Positions 1 through 9,377 are shown, numbered from the stretch's first letter. The stretch: DNA of 64,000 nt from CBDIHH01 sp965279095 (GCA_965279095.1 CBDIHH010000007.1:744001-808000); one strand, 5' to 3'. The notes: generated by a model not told the origin, from the letters alone. A program made the numbers and translations.

Positions 1-2
1 AC

Positions 3-221
3 TACGGCGGCACGGTGGACCGCAGCGTCGGCAGCGCCGACATCGCCGCGGGCGTCGCCGCGCGCGGCCGCCGCGCCATCGCCCTGGCCGACCGCCCCGC
101 CTGCGGTGAGGCCCTGCTCGACCTCGCCCGCCCCAGCGACCGCATCGTCATCATGGGGGCCCGCGACGACACCCTGTCGGTGTTCGCCGCCGAGCTGCTG
201 GCGCGGCTGGGGGCGAAGTGA
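3..221 (+). CDS. Mur ligase family protein, C-terminal fragment
   Basis: The reading frame is open from the window edge and ends at TGA 219-221, so only about the last 72 residues are visible. The fragment contains YGGTVDRSVGSADIA and ends with DRIVIMGARDDTLSVFAAEL. That layout resembles the C-terminal domain of MurC-type ATP-dependent peptide ligases, where a 'GD.V..MGAGD' strand precedes the final helix. Catalytic regions lie outside the window, so the substrate cannot be told. The assignment rests on this tail alone and is moderate. A short repeat-filled gap follows, then glycerate kinase on the same strand. Confidence 0.5.
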   Translation, partial: YGGTVDRSVGSADIAAGVAARGRRAIALADRPACGEALLDLARPSDRIVIMGARDDTLSVFAAELLARLGAK

Positions 222-240
222 CCCACCGCTTCACCTCTTC

Positions 241-361
241 CCGTCATCCCAGGCCTTGTGCCTGGGACCCAGACGCGCGAGGGGTCCAGAGTTGAACGCG
301 GCGCGCCGGGCATTGAAATCGCGGCGTTTCTGGGTCCTAGGCACAAGGCCTAGGATGACGG
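241..361. repeat. Inverted repeat with 31-bp arms (intergenic palindromic element)
   Basis: The arms 241-271 and 331-361 are reverse complements at 29 of 31 positions and enclose a 59-base spacer. They contain the motif 'cctgggaccca' / 'tgggtcctagg'. The element fills almost the whole gap between the Mur-ligase-like gene and glycerate kinase. It resembles, but is not identical to, the larger palindromic elements near 10.4, 13.7, 18.8 and 24.1 kb. Confidence 0.85.
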
Positions 362-376
362 TTGTGGGGTAGCCGC

Positions 377-1471
377 ATGCGCATCCTGATCGCGCCCGAC
401 AGTTTCAAGGACGCCCTGCCCGCCGCGCGGGTCTGCGAGGCCATCGCCGCGGGGCTGGCGCGTCGCTATCCGGGCGCGGACCTGATCGCCTTTCCCCTGG
501 CGGACGGCGGCGAGGGGACCGGCGCGGTCCTGCAGGCGCACCTGGGCCTGCGACCGGTCGAGATCGACGTGGCCGACCCGCTGATGCGGCCGATCCGCGC
601 CGCCTACGGCCTCGCCCCGGACGCCTCGGTGGCGGTGATCGAGATGGCGCGGGCGTCGGGGCTGGAGCGGCTGGCCCCAGGCGAGCGGGACGCGCGGGCG
701 ACCTCCACCTTCGGGACCGGCCAGCTGATCGCCGACGCGGTCGCGCGCCGGGCCCGGCGCATCGTCCTGGCCATCGGCGGCAGCGCCACCAACGACGGCG
801 GCGTCGGCGCCGCCGCGGCCCTGGGCTGGCGTTTTCTTGACGCCGGCGGGGCGGACCTGCCCCCCATCGGCGCCAATCTCGGCGCCATCGCCCGCATCCT
901 GGCGCCCCCCGCGCCCTTAGACGCGCAGGTGGAAGTCATCTGCGACGTGACCAACCCCCTGTGCGGGCCCCACGGCGCCGCCCAGACCTACGCCCGCCAG
1001 AAGGGCGCCGACGACGACGCCATCGCCGCCCTGGACGCCGGCCTGGCCCACCTGGACGCCCTGGTCGGCCGGCCGGGCCTGGCGCTGACCCCAGGCGCCG
1101 GCGCCGCCGGCGGCCTGGGCTTCGGAGCCATGGCCTTCCTGGACGCCCGCCTGCGTGGGGGGATCGACCTGGTCATGGACCTGACCGGCTTCGACGCGGC
1201 GCTCAAGGGCGTCGATCTGGTGGTCACCGGCGAGGGCCGGCTCGACGGCCAGACCCTGCAGGGCAAGCTGATCGCCGGCGTCTGCGCCCGGTCGGGCGCG
1301 GCGGGGGTCCCGGTGATCGCCCTGTGCGGCGACATCACGGCGACCGATGACCAGCTGCGCGCCATCGGCCTGTCCGCCGCCTACGACATCAACCCGGTGA
1401 AACGCCCCCTCTCCGAACTGCTCGCGAGCGCCGCCGCCGCCCTCGAGCGCACCGCGGCCGCCCTGCCCTGA
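377..1471 (+). CDS. Glycerate kinase (GlxK/GarK family)
   Basis: This 364-aa protein phosphorylates D-glycerate with ATP and feeds glyoxylate or glycerate carbon into glycolysis in the cytosol. It opens with MRILIAPDSFKDALPA, the signature N-terminus of the type-2 glycerate kinase family. It also has ADGGEGT near residue 45 and the glycine-rich AIGGSATNDGGVG near residue 135. Length fits the family (about 370-380 aa). ATG 377 was chosen over an in-frame start 15 bases upstream because the family begins exactly at this Met. Whether 2- or 3-phosphoglycerate is made cannot be read from the sequence. A 2-hydroxyacid dehydrogenase at 4.8-5.8 kb could act in the same metabolism, but it is not in an operon with this gene. 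Confidence 0.9.
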   Translation: MRILIAPDSFKDALPAARVCEAIAAGLARRYPGADLIAFPLADGGEGTGAVLQAHLGLRPVEIDVADPLMRPIRAAYGLAPDASVAVIEMARASGLERLAPGERDARATSTFGTGQLIADAVARRARRIVLAIGGSATNDGGVGAAAALGWRFLDAGGADLPPIGANLGAIARILAPPAPLDAQVEVICDVTNPLCGPHGAAQTYARQKGADDDAIAALDAGLAHLDALVGRPGLALTPGAGAAGGLGFGAMAFLDARLRGGIDLVMDLTGFDAALKGVDLVVTGEGRLDGQTLQGKLIAGVCARSGAAGVPVIALCGDITATDDQLRAIGLSAAYDINPVKRPLSELLASAAAALERTAAALP

Positions 1472-1601
1472 GGCCCCGCCCCGATCCTTTCGAAAGCGTC
1501 CCGCGCCGCAAGGCGGGCCTTTCGCTCGCCGTCGCGAGGCGTCCACAGCCTCCATCACGGACATTGGTTCGCTAGTGATAGACGGGCGGACGCCCGCCAA
1601 C

Positions 1602-2780
1602 TCACGACTTGCGTTCGGACGACCAGGGAAAATTTATGTATTGGTCGCGGCTATCGAAGCAAATATTCCCATACATCCTCAAATAGGAATTGCGGCGCGC
1701 CGGGTCGGCATAAACGGACCTCGGGTCCGCGACGTCGCGCTCATATTGGCCGATATTGGCGATCGTCAGAGCTTTAGGAAGGATGTCCATCGCCTGAGGC
1801 ACGGTCTTCCCATCCAGCCAGTCGGAAGCGAAGCGCCCCATGGCGTAACCGAAAATGGGGGATGCCAAGCTGATGCTGGCCTTGTAGGGGCTACCCGCCC
1901 TCTTCAGCTCCGCGACAGCCTCACGCTCTCCGTCAATGCCTCCAAGAAACTGGTTGGCTCGCGCCTTACGGGCTTCGCGCAATGCGTCCAGCGCACCAAG
2001 AACCACGGTATCGGCGCCCAGGACCACGTCGATATTCGGCTGCGCAAGCAGGATCGTCTTCATGGTTCGATAGCCGCCCGCCTTGTCTATGGTGGCGGGC
2101 GAAATGTCGGCCACGATGGTCACTCCCGGCATCTGCCGCAGCGTATCGCGCATCGCGGTGAAGCGCGGCGCGAGGAACTGCAAGTTGTCGTGGGTCAGCA
2201 AGACGACCTTGGCCTTCCCGCCCAGGCGGGTGCGGATATAGGCCGCCGCGGCTTCCGCCAGCACCTTGCCGGTCAGATACTGCGGCGCGTTTAGAATCGT
2301 AACGGCGGGCGGCGGCACGATCGCCCCGACATAGGCCCCGCTCCCGATCACCCTTTTGAGGCTCGGGCTCAGCGAGGGCGGATCAATGGGAGCGACAACG
2401 ATCGAGCCGGTTTTGTTGGCATGCAGGCCATTGATCTGCTTCACCATCAGGGCGGCATCATTGTCGGAGCGCAATACGCGGTACGCCAGCCCGCGCTCCG
2501 CGGCGGCTATCGCCAATCCTCGCCCGATACCCTGAACAAATTCGCGTTCATTATCCTGAACGAATACCAGTTCCCGTCGCAGGCCCCTGGGCTTGGCGCA
2601 GGCTTGCCTGGCCGCATCAAAGGCTGGAAGGACAACGGGCCTGGTCAGGCCCTTGGCCTGCGCCTTCGCGGCCAACGGCAAGGCCATGGCAAGAAGCGCC
2701 GCCAGCGCGCCGCGCGCCAAACGCCGGATGAGCGCGACCCTGCATGACGGCATCGGGGCTGATGGAACGGGACGTCTCAT
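1602..2780 (-). CDS. Periplasmic sugar-binding protein, type-1 fold
   Basis: The product is 392 aa with an N-terminal basic stretch, a hydrophobic segment and an AKAQA cleavage-like site near residue 41, so it is probably exported. The body has the alternating alpha/beta pattern of RbsB-like binding proteins (Peripla_BP_4). Examples are VFVQDNEREFVQGIGRGL, GSIVVAPIDPPSLSP and VVLGADTVVLGALDAL, the last matching the usual 'I.....D..A.GA..A' strand-helix. Its start overlaps the end of the upstream histidine kinase by 4 bases (ATGA). No ABC permease or ATPase is nearby. I infer that it senses a ligand for the kinase rather than delivering a transport substrate. The ligand is unknown. Confidence 0.8.
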   Translation of the reverse strand: MRRPVPSAPMPSCRVALIRRLARGALAALLAMALPLAAKAQAKGLTRPVVLPAFDAARQACAKPRGLRRELVFVQDNEREFVQGIGRGLAIAAAERGLAYRVLRSDNDAALMVKQINGLHANKTGSIVVAPIDPPSLSPSLKRVIGSGAYVGAIVPPPAVTILNAPQYLTGKVLAEAAAAYIRTRLGGKAKVVLLTHDNLQFLAPRFTAMRDTLRQMPGVTIVADISPATIDKAGGYRTMKTILLAQPNIDVVLGADTVVLGALDALREARKARANQFLGGIDGEREAVAELKRAGSPYKASISLASPIFGYAMGRFASDWLDGKTVPQAMDILPKALTIANIGQYERDVADPRSVYADPARRNSYLRMYGNICFDSRDQYINFPWSSERKS

Positions 2781-4243
2781 AGCGTCTGCGCCGTCGAAAA
2801 TTCCAGCCGCGCGGCGGTCCCCGGTGTGCGATTGATATACTCGACATTCGTCTTCAGCGCGGCAGCCATCGCTGCAATGATCTTCGAGCCCAGCCCTGTT
2901 CCACCCGGACGCAAGGTGGCGCCCAGCCCGACGCCGTCATCCTGCACGACAAGCTCGGCCCGCCCCTCGGGAAGCTTGCGCAACATCACGCGGATATCGC
3001 CCGATTGCCCGGCGGGATAGGCGTATTTGAAGGCGTTGGTCACCAGTTCCGTGGCGACCACGCCAAGACTGATGCTCTCGTCTGTCGGCAAGAAAACCGG
3101 GTCAAGTACGCTCGTCAGCCGGGCCGTATGGCCGTCCTTGCGCATGGCGACACCAAGATTGTCCAGCATCACGCCAAGATAATCGTTTAGCGCCACCGAT
3201 TTTACGTCGCCCGAGTTGTAGAGGCTCTTATGAATCTCCGATATAGCCTGGATACGGCTCTGCGTTTCCTTGAGCGCCCCCTTGGCCGATTGATCAGTAA
3301 CGGTCTTGGACTGCATGTGGACCAGCGCCGCCACGAGCTGGAGACTGTTGGCCACGCGATGATTGACTTCGGACAGCAGGAGTTCTGCCCGTTCCCGAGC
3401 GAGCGCTAGTTCCTGCGTCCTTCTTTCAACCCGTTCCTCGAGCGTGAGGTTGACGGCGCGCACTTCGTCACGCGCCTGTGCGATCTCCTGCCGGTTGCGA
3501 TAGACCGTGAAGGCCACCGCAGCCACGACAAGAACGATGACGAAAGCCGCGACGATGGATACCCATCGCAGCATGGCGGCGTTGTGCTGCTGCTCGATCC
3601 CGAACAGGGTGGATTTCTCGTCGGCATCCAGCATGGCGCCGTACAGGAAGACGTTGATTTCATCCATCAGCGCCTTGCCGCGATTGCTGCGGATCACCGA
3701 CAGGGCATCCGCATCCGAGCCGGCGCGCTTCAGGGCGATGCTTTGGTCCATTTCCCCGAGCTTTTCACCCACGGTCTCTCGCAGCCTGGAGAGGAGCGGC
3801 GTTGGCTGGGACCCAGTGGTGACAAAGCGTGCGAGATCGGACAGTTGCTGCCGGGTGCGGGCCTTGGCCGTGTCATAGGGCGCCAGGTAGATTTCGTTCC
3901 CGGTCAGAAGATAACCGCGCTGGCTGGACTCCGCCGTTCGCAACGCATCGCGCAGTTCCACCGCCGCGATGCGGGTGTCTCGCTGGACAGCCGCTTCCTG
4001 GAACAGGGTGTTAGACCGTTCGCCAAGCCACACCGTCATTGCGACCATAGCGAGGAGTGCGAGAAAGCCGATGACAAGGCCTCCGGCGACACCCAGGGCT
4101 AGGCGACTGCTTGCCAATGTTGTGGTCTCTTGAGGCCTGGCGTTTGGACGTGCACCCCGCGCCGTGAAGGAGATTTGATAAAGGCAGAAGGGCCGCTCGC
4201 TGGCAATGCCCCGCCCTTTTACCTTGAGATTGCCGCCCCCCAA
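2777..4243 (-). CDS. Membrane sensor histidine kinase, CHASE3-HisKA_2-HATPase
   Basis: This 488-aa inner-membrane sensor kinase has a transmembrane segment at about residues 48-73. A roughly 150-residue periplasmic CHASE3-like domain follows, with the characteristic RTAESSQRGYLLTGNEIYL, and then a second transmembrane segment at about 228-248. Next come a coiled linker and a HisKA_2 dimerisation domain with H295 in EVNHRVANSLQL. The ATPase domain has ELVTNAFKYA, DDGVGLG and GTGLGSKII boxes. The first ~40 residues look unlike a normal leader, so a TTG at 4117 (43rd codon) may be the real start. The binding-protein gene overlaps its 3' end, suggesting joint signalling. No response regulator lies alongside. 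Confidence 0.85.
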   Translation of the reverse strand: MGGGNLKVKGRGIASERPFCLYQISFTARGARPNARPQETTTLASSRLALGVAGGLVIGFLALLAMVAMTVWLGERSNTLFQEAAVQRDTRIAAVELRDALRTAESSQRGYLLTGNEIYLAPYDTAKARTRQQLSDLARFVTTGSQPTPLLSRLRETVGEKLGEMDQSIALKRAGSDADALSVIRSNRGKALMDEINVFLYGAMLDADEKSTLFGIEQQHNAAMLRWVSIVAAFVIVLVVAAVAFTVYRNRQEIAQARDEVRAVNLTLEERVERRTQELALARERAELLLSEVNHRVANSLQLVAALVHMQSKTVTDQSAKGALKETQSRIQAISEIHKSLYNSGDVKSVALNDYLGVMLDNLGVAMRKDGHTARLTSVLDPVFLPTDESISLGVVATELVTNAFKYAYPAGQSGDIRVMLRKLPEGRAELVVQDDGVGLGATLRPGGTGLGSKIIAAMAAALKTNVEYINRTPGTAARLEFSTAQTL

Positions 4244-4433
4244 TCCTGCCGCTCCAGAAGCCGGCCAATCGCTGCAGGTGTTTACAATGCACAGGACTGG
4301 TCATTGGAGCGGAGGCTCATCCTGCCACCCGGGCGCGGGAGCTCCGCTATCGGTTTCGAGGCCAACGGCGGACGCCTTCAATCTCCGGATGGGTCCGAAA
4401 GCGGCCAAAGCCCCTGCACCCTGCGCCCGTCAT

Positions 4434-4497
4434 AAACCTGGGTCCCTGCTTTCGCGGGGATGACCGGGGTGGGGGTGCGACAGGGGTAGGCCTAGGG
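4434..4497. repeat. Half copy of an intergenic palindromic element
   Basis: The stretch with 'cctgggtccctgctttcgcg' and 'gatgaccggggtgggg' resembles one arm of the larger palindromes at 10.4-24.1 kb, but no second arm is present. It ends in cctagg, which carries the stop codon of the small gene to its right. The remaining 190 bases up to the kinase start (4244-4433) hold no gene or motif I can recognise. Confidence 0.4.
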
Positions 4498-4770
4498 CGC
4501 GGCCTTCGCTGCGGGCGCCTGGCTCTGGAGCGCCACAGCGGCGGGCTCGCAGGCGGCGAGGCAGGTCTTGTAGCGGCGGTCCGCCGTCTGGCGGCAGCGG
4601 ATCGGAGAGACCGGGGTGATGGCGGTCTTGTCGGCGGCGCAGACCTGGGCGGTCACCCAGGTCGAGGCGCAGGCGGCGCGGCACTGGTTGCGGGCGGGAT
4701 CGTCGCCCTGGGCGGCCATCGCCACGCTGCCCGCCGCCGCGGCGCCCATCAGTCCAAGCCACAAACCCAA
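4492..4770 (-). CDS. Small secreted cysteine-rich protein, unknown function
   Basis: The protein is about 92 aa from a TTG start at 4770, or 85 aa from ATG 4749. The beginning (LGLWLGLMGAAAAGSVAMAAQ) looks like a signal peptide. The mature part has six cysteines in CRAAC, VCAADK, RCRQT and TCLAAC contexts, suggesting disulfides in the periplasm. It ends in a low-complexity Ala/Pro tail. No family is recognised. The stop codon lies in a palindromic repeat remnant. Both starts are uncertain, because the frame stays open upstream to 4899 with implausible sequence. Confidence 0.5.
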   Translation of the reverse strand: MGLWLGLMGAAAAGSVAMAAQGDDPARNQCRAACASTWVTAQVCAADKTAITPVSPIRCRQTADRRYKTCLAACEPAAVALQSQAPAAKAAP

Positions 4771-4835
4771 GTCGTATTCTCCCGATCCATCGCCCGCGTT
4801 TTTTGCTTCGGCCGGGCGGCCAAACTGTGTCCGGC

Positions 4836-5792
4836 CTACTTCGGCCGGTTGCAGGCGTTCATGGGCGGGGCCTCGCCGGCGAGGGCGGAGACCACGCACT
4901 GGGCGGTGCGCTCGCGCAGCTCGATCAGGGAGGCGTCGGACGAGAAGGCCACGTGCGGCGACATGATCACCTGGGGCAGCTCGGCCAGGCCCCGGGGCGG
5001 GTCAGGCTCGCCCTCCACCACGTCCAGTCCCGCCGCCGCCAGGGTCCCGCCCCGTAGGGCGGCCTCCAGGGCGGCGCTGTCCACCACCGCCCCGCGGCTG
5101 ACGTTGATCAGGGCCGCCCCCGGCTTCATCTTGGTCAGGGCGTGGTGGTTGAACAGGTGGTGGGTCTCGGGCAGCAGGGGCACATGGACGATGATGGCGT
5201 CGGAGTCGGCCAGCAGGGTGTGGAAGGCCACCTGCCGCACATCGCGGTCGGCGATCTTGACCGCGTCGTGGACGATGATGGCGCAGCCCCAGCCCTTCAG
5301 CTTGGCCGCCGTGCGCCGGCCGATACGGCCATAGCCCGATATGCCGATGGTCAGTTCGCTCAGGCGCCGCAGCCGCGCCCCGGCCGGGTTCCACGCCCCC
5401 GCCTTGACCTCGCGGTCCAGGGCCACCACGCCGCGGGTCCAGGCCAGCAGCAGGGCGATGGCCTGGTCGGAGACCTCCTCGATGCAGTAGTCGGGGACGT
5501 TGGTCACCCACACCCCGCGCCGGCTGGCGGCGTTGACGTCGATATTGTCCAGCCCCACCCCCAGCCGCGCCACGACCTTGAGGTCCGCAGACAGGCCGAT
5601 GGCCTCGGCCGAGACCGGGGCCCAGTTGGTCATGATCGCGGCCGGCTGGTGCGCGCGCACCAGGGCCTCGACGTCCGCCGCCGATCCCGCCACGGCCGGC
5701 CCCTCCACCAGGGTGTGGCCCGCCGCCGCCAGGATGCCGCGCTCGATGCCGGTGTCCGGCCAGGCGAAGTCAGTGATCAGGACGGTGGCCAT
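4836..5792 (-). CDS. D-isomer-specific 2-hydroxyacid dehydrogenase (CtBP-like)
   Basis: This 318-aa cytosolic NAD(P)-dependent oxidoreductase interconverts a 2-oxoacid and a D-2-hydroxyacid. The Rossmann motif is present as GISGYGRIGRR near residue 150. The catalytic set is visible: Arg in INVSRGAVVDS, Glu in VVEGEPDPP and His in MSPHVAFSSD. The spacing and the C-terminal-binding-protein-like N-terminus place it in the phosphoglycerate/hydroxypyruvate/C-terminal binding branch. The substrate is not determined. The LacI regulator gene lies 18 bases upstream on the same strand and may control it. Glycerate kinase nearby hints at hydroxypyruvate or glyoxylate chemistry (inference). Confidence 0.87.
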   Translation of the reverse strand: MATVLITDFAWPDTGIERGILAAAGHTLVEGPAVAGSAADVEALVRAHQPAAIMTNWAPVSAEAIGLSADLKVVARLGVGLDNIDVNAASRRGVWVTNVPDYCIEEVSDQAIALLLAWTRGVVALDREVKAGAWNPAGARLRRLSELTIGISGYGRIGRRTAAKLKGWGCAIIVHDAVKIADRDVRQVAFHTLLADSDAIIVHVPLLPETHHLFNHHALTKMKPGAALINVSRGAVVDSAALEAALRGGTLAAAGLDVVEGEPDPPRGLAELPQVIMSPHVAFSSDASLIELRERTAQCVVSALAGEAPPMNACNRPK

Positions 5793-5810
5793 GGATGGGC
5801 GCCTCGCGGG

Positions 5811-6887
5811 TCAGTCGTCGGGAAGGAAGCGGCGGGCATAGGGCGTCGGGGCCGCCGAACCGCGCTCGACCAGCTGCGGCTGGAACACGATGCCCCCCCG
5901 GCCCCCGGCGAGGCCAGTCGATTCCGCGCCCTTGTCCATGGTGCGGAACAGCACCTGGGCGGCGCTGGAGGCGATATCCTCCACCGGCAGGTCGATGGTG
6001 GTCAGCCCCGGCCCCCAGATGCGGAACCACTCCGGGTCGCCATAGCCGACGATGGACAGGTCGCGGGGCGAGACCACCCCGGCGCCCTGCAGGGCGCCCA
6101 GGGCCCCCAGGGTCAGCTGCGAGCTGCCCAGCACCAGCCCCGTGATCGGCTCGGCCAGGTGGGCCAGGCGCAGGGCGGCCTCGGCCCCGAAGCTGGGGCG
6201 CGGCGGGCCCAGGCACACCAGGGCCTCGTCATAGGGCGCCTCGGCCGCCGCCAGGGCCTCCTCATAGCCCCCCCGCCGGTCGCGCCCGGTGGTCAGGGCC
6301 TCGTAGCCGCCGATGAAGCCGATGCGGCGGTGGCCCAGCTCCAGCAGGTGGCGGGTGGCGAGGCAGACGCCGAGGCGGTCGTCGAGCCCCACCCAGGGCT
6401 TGTCCAACAGGGGGTTGGAGCGGATCACCTGCACCGCCGGCAGGGCCGCCAGCAGCACCGCCGTGCGCTCCTGCAAGGCCGAGGTCGGGGTGATCAGCAG
6501 GCCCGCCACCCGCGCCTGGCGCATGGCCAGCACATGGCGGTATTCCAGCGCCGGGTCGTCGTCGGACACCGCCAGCACCAGCTGCCGCCCCGCCGCGGCG
6601 CAGGCGGCGGCGACCTCCCCGGCGATGGTGGCGTAGAAGTCGCTGCGCACCTCCGGCGTGATGAAGCCCACCAGCCGGCCGGGCGCCCCCGACAGGGCGC
6701 CGGCGTTGGCGTTGCGCACATAGCCCAGGGCCTCGGCCGCCTCGCGCACCTTCGCCTTGGTGGCGGCGCTGGTGGCGGGATGGTCGCTGAGCGCCCGCGA
6801 GACGGTGGCGTGCGACACCCCCAGCCGCGCCGCGACATCCTTGATGGTGACCTCGCCGCGGCTGGCCGCGTCCTGGCTGCGGGGCAT
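5811..6887 (-). CDS. LacI-family transcriptional regulator
   Basis: This 358-aa DNA-binding regulator has an N-terminal helix-turn-helix VTIKDVAARLGVSHATVSRA, followed by the hinge helix region EAAEALGYVRN. The rest is a periplasmic-binding-protein-like effector domain (GFITPEVRSDFYATIAGEV, RRIGFIGGYEALTTGRDR). It normally represses carbohydrate or acid catabolic genes until a small ligand binds. It sits directly upstream of, and co-directional with, the 2-hydroxyacid dehydrogenase, so that gene is the likeliest target (inference). Effector unknown. Length is normal for the family. Confidence 0.9.
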   Translation of the reverse strand: MPRSQDAASRGEVTIKDVAARLGVSHATVSRALSDHPATSAATKAKVREAAEALGYVRNANAGALSGAPGRLVGFITPEVRSDFYATIAGEVAAACAAAGRQLVLAVSDDDPALEYRHVLAMRQARVAGLLITPTSALQERTAVLLAALPAVQVIRSNPLLDKPWVGLDDRLGVCLATRHLLELGHRRIGFIGGYEALTTGRDRRGGYEEALAAAEAPYDEALVCLGPPRPSFGAEAALRLAHLAEPITGLVLGSSQLTLGALGALQGAGVVSPRDLSIVGYGDPEWFRIWGPGLTTIDLPVEDIASSAAQVLFRTMDKGAESTGLAGGRGGIVFQPQLVERGSAAPTPYARRFLPDD

Positions 6888-7000
6888 GACGGTTCATCCT
6901 GCGCGCCCGCCTGCCGGGCCGGACCGCAGCCACCTCAACCCAAATCTGCAACCGTGTCCATGGGCTGGCGGCGGCCGGGCGGGGCGGCTAGGCTGGTCCC

Positions 7001-7474
7001 GTGACCGCCGCCGCGCCCCCGACCCGCCTGTTCATCGACGGCGACGCCTGCCCCGTGAAGGAGGAGGTCTACAAGGTCGCGCGGCGCTATGGCCTGCACA
7101 CCTACCTCGTCGCCAACAGCTATATCCGCGCGCCCCGCGAGGCCCTGATCGAGCTGGTGGTGGTGGACGCCGGCCCCGACGTGGCCGACGACTGGATCGC
7201 GCAGCGGGCCGGGCCCGGGGACATCGTCATCAGCGCCGACATCCCCCTGGCCGAGCGCTGCCTGACCGCGGGCGCGGCGGTGCTGGGGCCGCGCGGCGAC
7301 CGCTTCACGGCGGACTCCATCGGCATGGCCATCGCCCAGCGCAGCCTGATGGACCAGCTGCGCGCCACGGGGGATGTGGTTGGCGGGCCGCGGCCGTTCA
7401 CCCCCGCGGACCGGTCGCGATTCCTGCAGGGGCTGGACGAGGCGGTGAACCGGGCGCGGCGCGGGCGGACGTGA
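7001..7474 (+). CDS. UPF0178 (DUF188/YaiI-like) protein
   Basis: This 157-aa protein has the family signature RLFIDGDACPVKEEVYKVA at its start and GDIVISADIPLAERCL in the middle. It continues with GDRFTADSIGMAIAQRSLMD and ends with a conserved FTPADRSRFL. Proteins of this family have a PIN-like fold and acidic residues, but the function is unproven. GTG 7001 is used, since the next in-frame Met is internal. It is transcribed divergently from the LacI gene. Confidence 0.85.
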   Translation: MTAAAPPTRLFIDGDACPVKEEVYKVARRYGLHTYLVANSYIRAPREALIELVVVDAGPDVADDWIAQRAGPGDIVISADIPLAERCLTAGAAVLGPRGDRFTADSIGMAIAQRSLMDQLRATGDVVGGPRPFTPADRSRFLQGLDEAVNRARRGRT

Positions 7475-7535
7475 CTTGCGGCGCCCAAGACCGGCCCCGA
7501 CGCCCATGCTATGACGACGCCCGGGGGACAGGGCC

Positions 7536-8168
7536 ATGTCGCAGCTGAGTGACGGAGCGACCGCGACCGACCGGATCGCGACGGCGCATCGGCGGCTGCT
7601 CGCCGACTCCAGCCTCCAGTTCGATTTCACCCAGGCGCCCAAGCCGCCGCCCATTCCCGACTGGATCCGGGTCCTGGGCCGGCTGCTTGAGGCCGCCGCC
7701 CCGCTCCTGAAATACGTCCTGTGGGGCGGGCTGATCCTGGCCGCGGCCCTGCTGATCTGGTTCGTCGCGCGCGAGGCCATGGGGGTGCGCTGGAAGCGCC
7801 CCGCCCGCCCCGCCAAGGCGACGCAGGCGACCGTGCCCTGGCGTCCGGGGGCCGAGGCGGCCCGCGTGCTGCTGGAGGATGCCGACCGGCTGGCCGCCGA
7901 GGGCCGCTACGAGGCGGCCGCCCACCTGCTGCTGCTGCGCACCATCGACGACCTGCGCGGGCGCCGGCCGGACCTGGTGCGCCCGGCCCTGACCAGCCGC
8001 GACATCGGCGCCCTGGACGCCCTGCCCGAGACGGCGCGGCCGGCCTTCGCGTCCATCGCCCAGGTGGTCGAGCGCAGCCTGTTCGGCGGCCGCCCCGTCG
8101 ACGCCGGCGCCTACCAGCGCTGCCGGTCGGCCTATGAGGATTTCGCCCTGCCCCGGGTGTGGGCGTGA
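7536..8168 (+). CDS. DUF4129 membrane protein, first gene of the MoxR operon
   Basis: The protein is 210 aa with one transmembrane helix at about residues 63-84 and a cytosolic C-terminal DUF4129-like part (AARVLLEDADRLAAEGRYEA, LTSRDIGALDALP). It starts an operon of six genes. The stop overlaps the next start as GTGA. Proteins of this type accompany MoxR ATPases and DUF58 proteins. The biochemical role is unknown, and a cell-envelope or membrane-protein maturation role is usually proposed. Confidence 0.8.
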   Translation: MSQLSDGATATDRIATAHRRLLADSSLQFDFTQAPKPPPIPDWIRVLGRLLEAAAPLLKYVLWGGLILAAALLIWFVAREAMGVRWKRPARPAKATQATVPWRPGAEAARVLLEDADRLAAEGRYEAAAHLLLLRTIDDLRGRRPDLVRPALTSRDIGALDALPETARPAFASIAQVVERSLFGGRPVDAGAYQRCRSAYEDFALPRVWA

Positions 8169-9377
8169 CCGAGGCGCCCGGCGAGGCCGCCCAGCCGTTC
8201 TCGGCCAAGGCCGTCCTGTGGATGATCCTGGTGGGGGTGTTCGCCTTCGCCGCCTTCGTGGTGCTGTCGGCCTATGCGCCGGACCTGCGCTCGGGCCGCG
8301 ACGGGCGGGCGCACGCCCTGTCCCGGTCGGCGGTGGGCTATGCGGGGCTGACGGCCCTGGCCCGGGCGGCGGGCGTGCCGACGGAGGTCCGGCGCGGGCC
8401 GGGGCCCGCCGGCGGGGTGTTGTTCCTGACTCCGGAGACGGGCGTCGACGCCAAGCGGCTGGCCGCCGCGATCGACGGGGCGGACGGGCGCCCGGTGGTG
8501 CTGGTGCTGCCCAAGTGGCAGGCCTCGCCGAACGCCCAGCGGCCGGGCTGGGTGGACCAGGCGGGGTTGATCCCCCTGGACGCCATCGCCGCCGGCGTGC
8601 CCGCTCCCGGGGGACTGCGCGGCCTGGCCCGACGAGACGGAGCCGGACCCCTCCTCGTCGCCGACGTGGAATCCCACCGCGCGCCGGTGGCCATCGGCCA
8701 GGTCGTCAGTCCGCAGACGATCCGCTCGGCCGCCTGGACCCCGGTCTTCGTCGATCAGCACGGGGGCTGGCTGATGGCCCGCTCCGTCCGCCACGGCAAT
8801 CTGCTGGTGGTCGCCGATCCGGACCTGCTCAACACCCAGGGCCTAAAGGACCTCGGCCGGGCGCGGCTGGCCATGACCATCATCGATGACCTGCGCGGAC
8901 AGGGGCCGGCGGTCTTCGACGTCTCCCTCAACGGCTTCGAGCGCTCGCGCGGGGTGCTGAAGCTGGCCTTCGAGCCGCCGTTCCTGGCGGCCACCCTCAG
9001 CGCCGTGGCCGCCGCCCTGCTGATGGGGCTGCACGCCGCCGCCCGGTTCGGGGCGCCGCAGGGCTCGCAGCGCGCCTTCGCCCTGGGCAAGCGCGCCCTG
9101 GCCGACAATTCCGCCGCCCTGCTGCGGCTGGCCCGGCGCGAGCCCGCCATGGCGACCCCTTACGCCGACCTCACACGCCAGGCGGTGGCCCAGGCCGTGG
9201 CCGCGCCGCGCCGGCTGGACAAGGCCGAGCTGGACGCCGTGATCGACCGGCTCGCCGTCCGCGCCGGCCAGGCCCCCGCCTCGGCCCGGCTCACCGCCGA
9301 CGCCGCCCGGGTGACCGACCTGGCCGGCCTGATGGCCGTCGCCCGCCAACTCTACGATTTTCGACGAGGAATGACCC

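Noticed and set aside
4130..4435. 101-aa rightward frame between the kinase and the repeat remnant
   Set aside because: No start signal, no family, and it overlaps the kinase N-terminus on the other strand.
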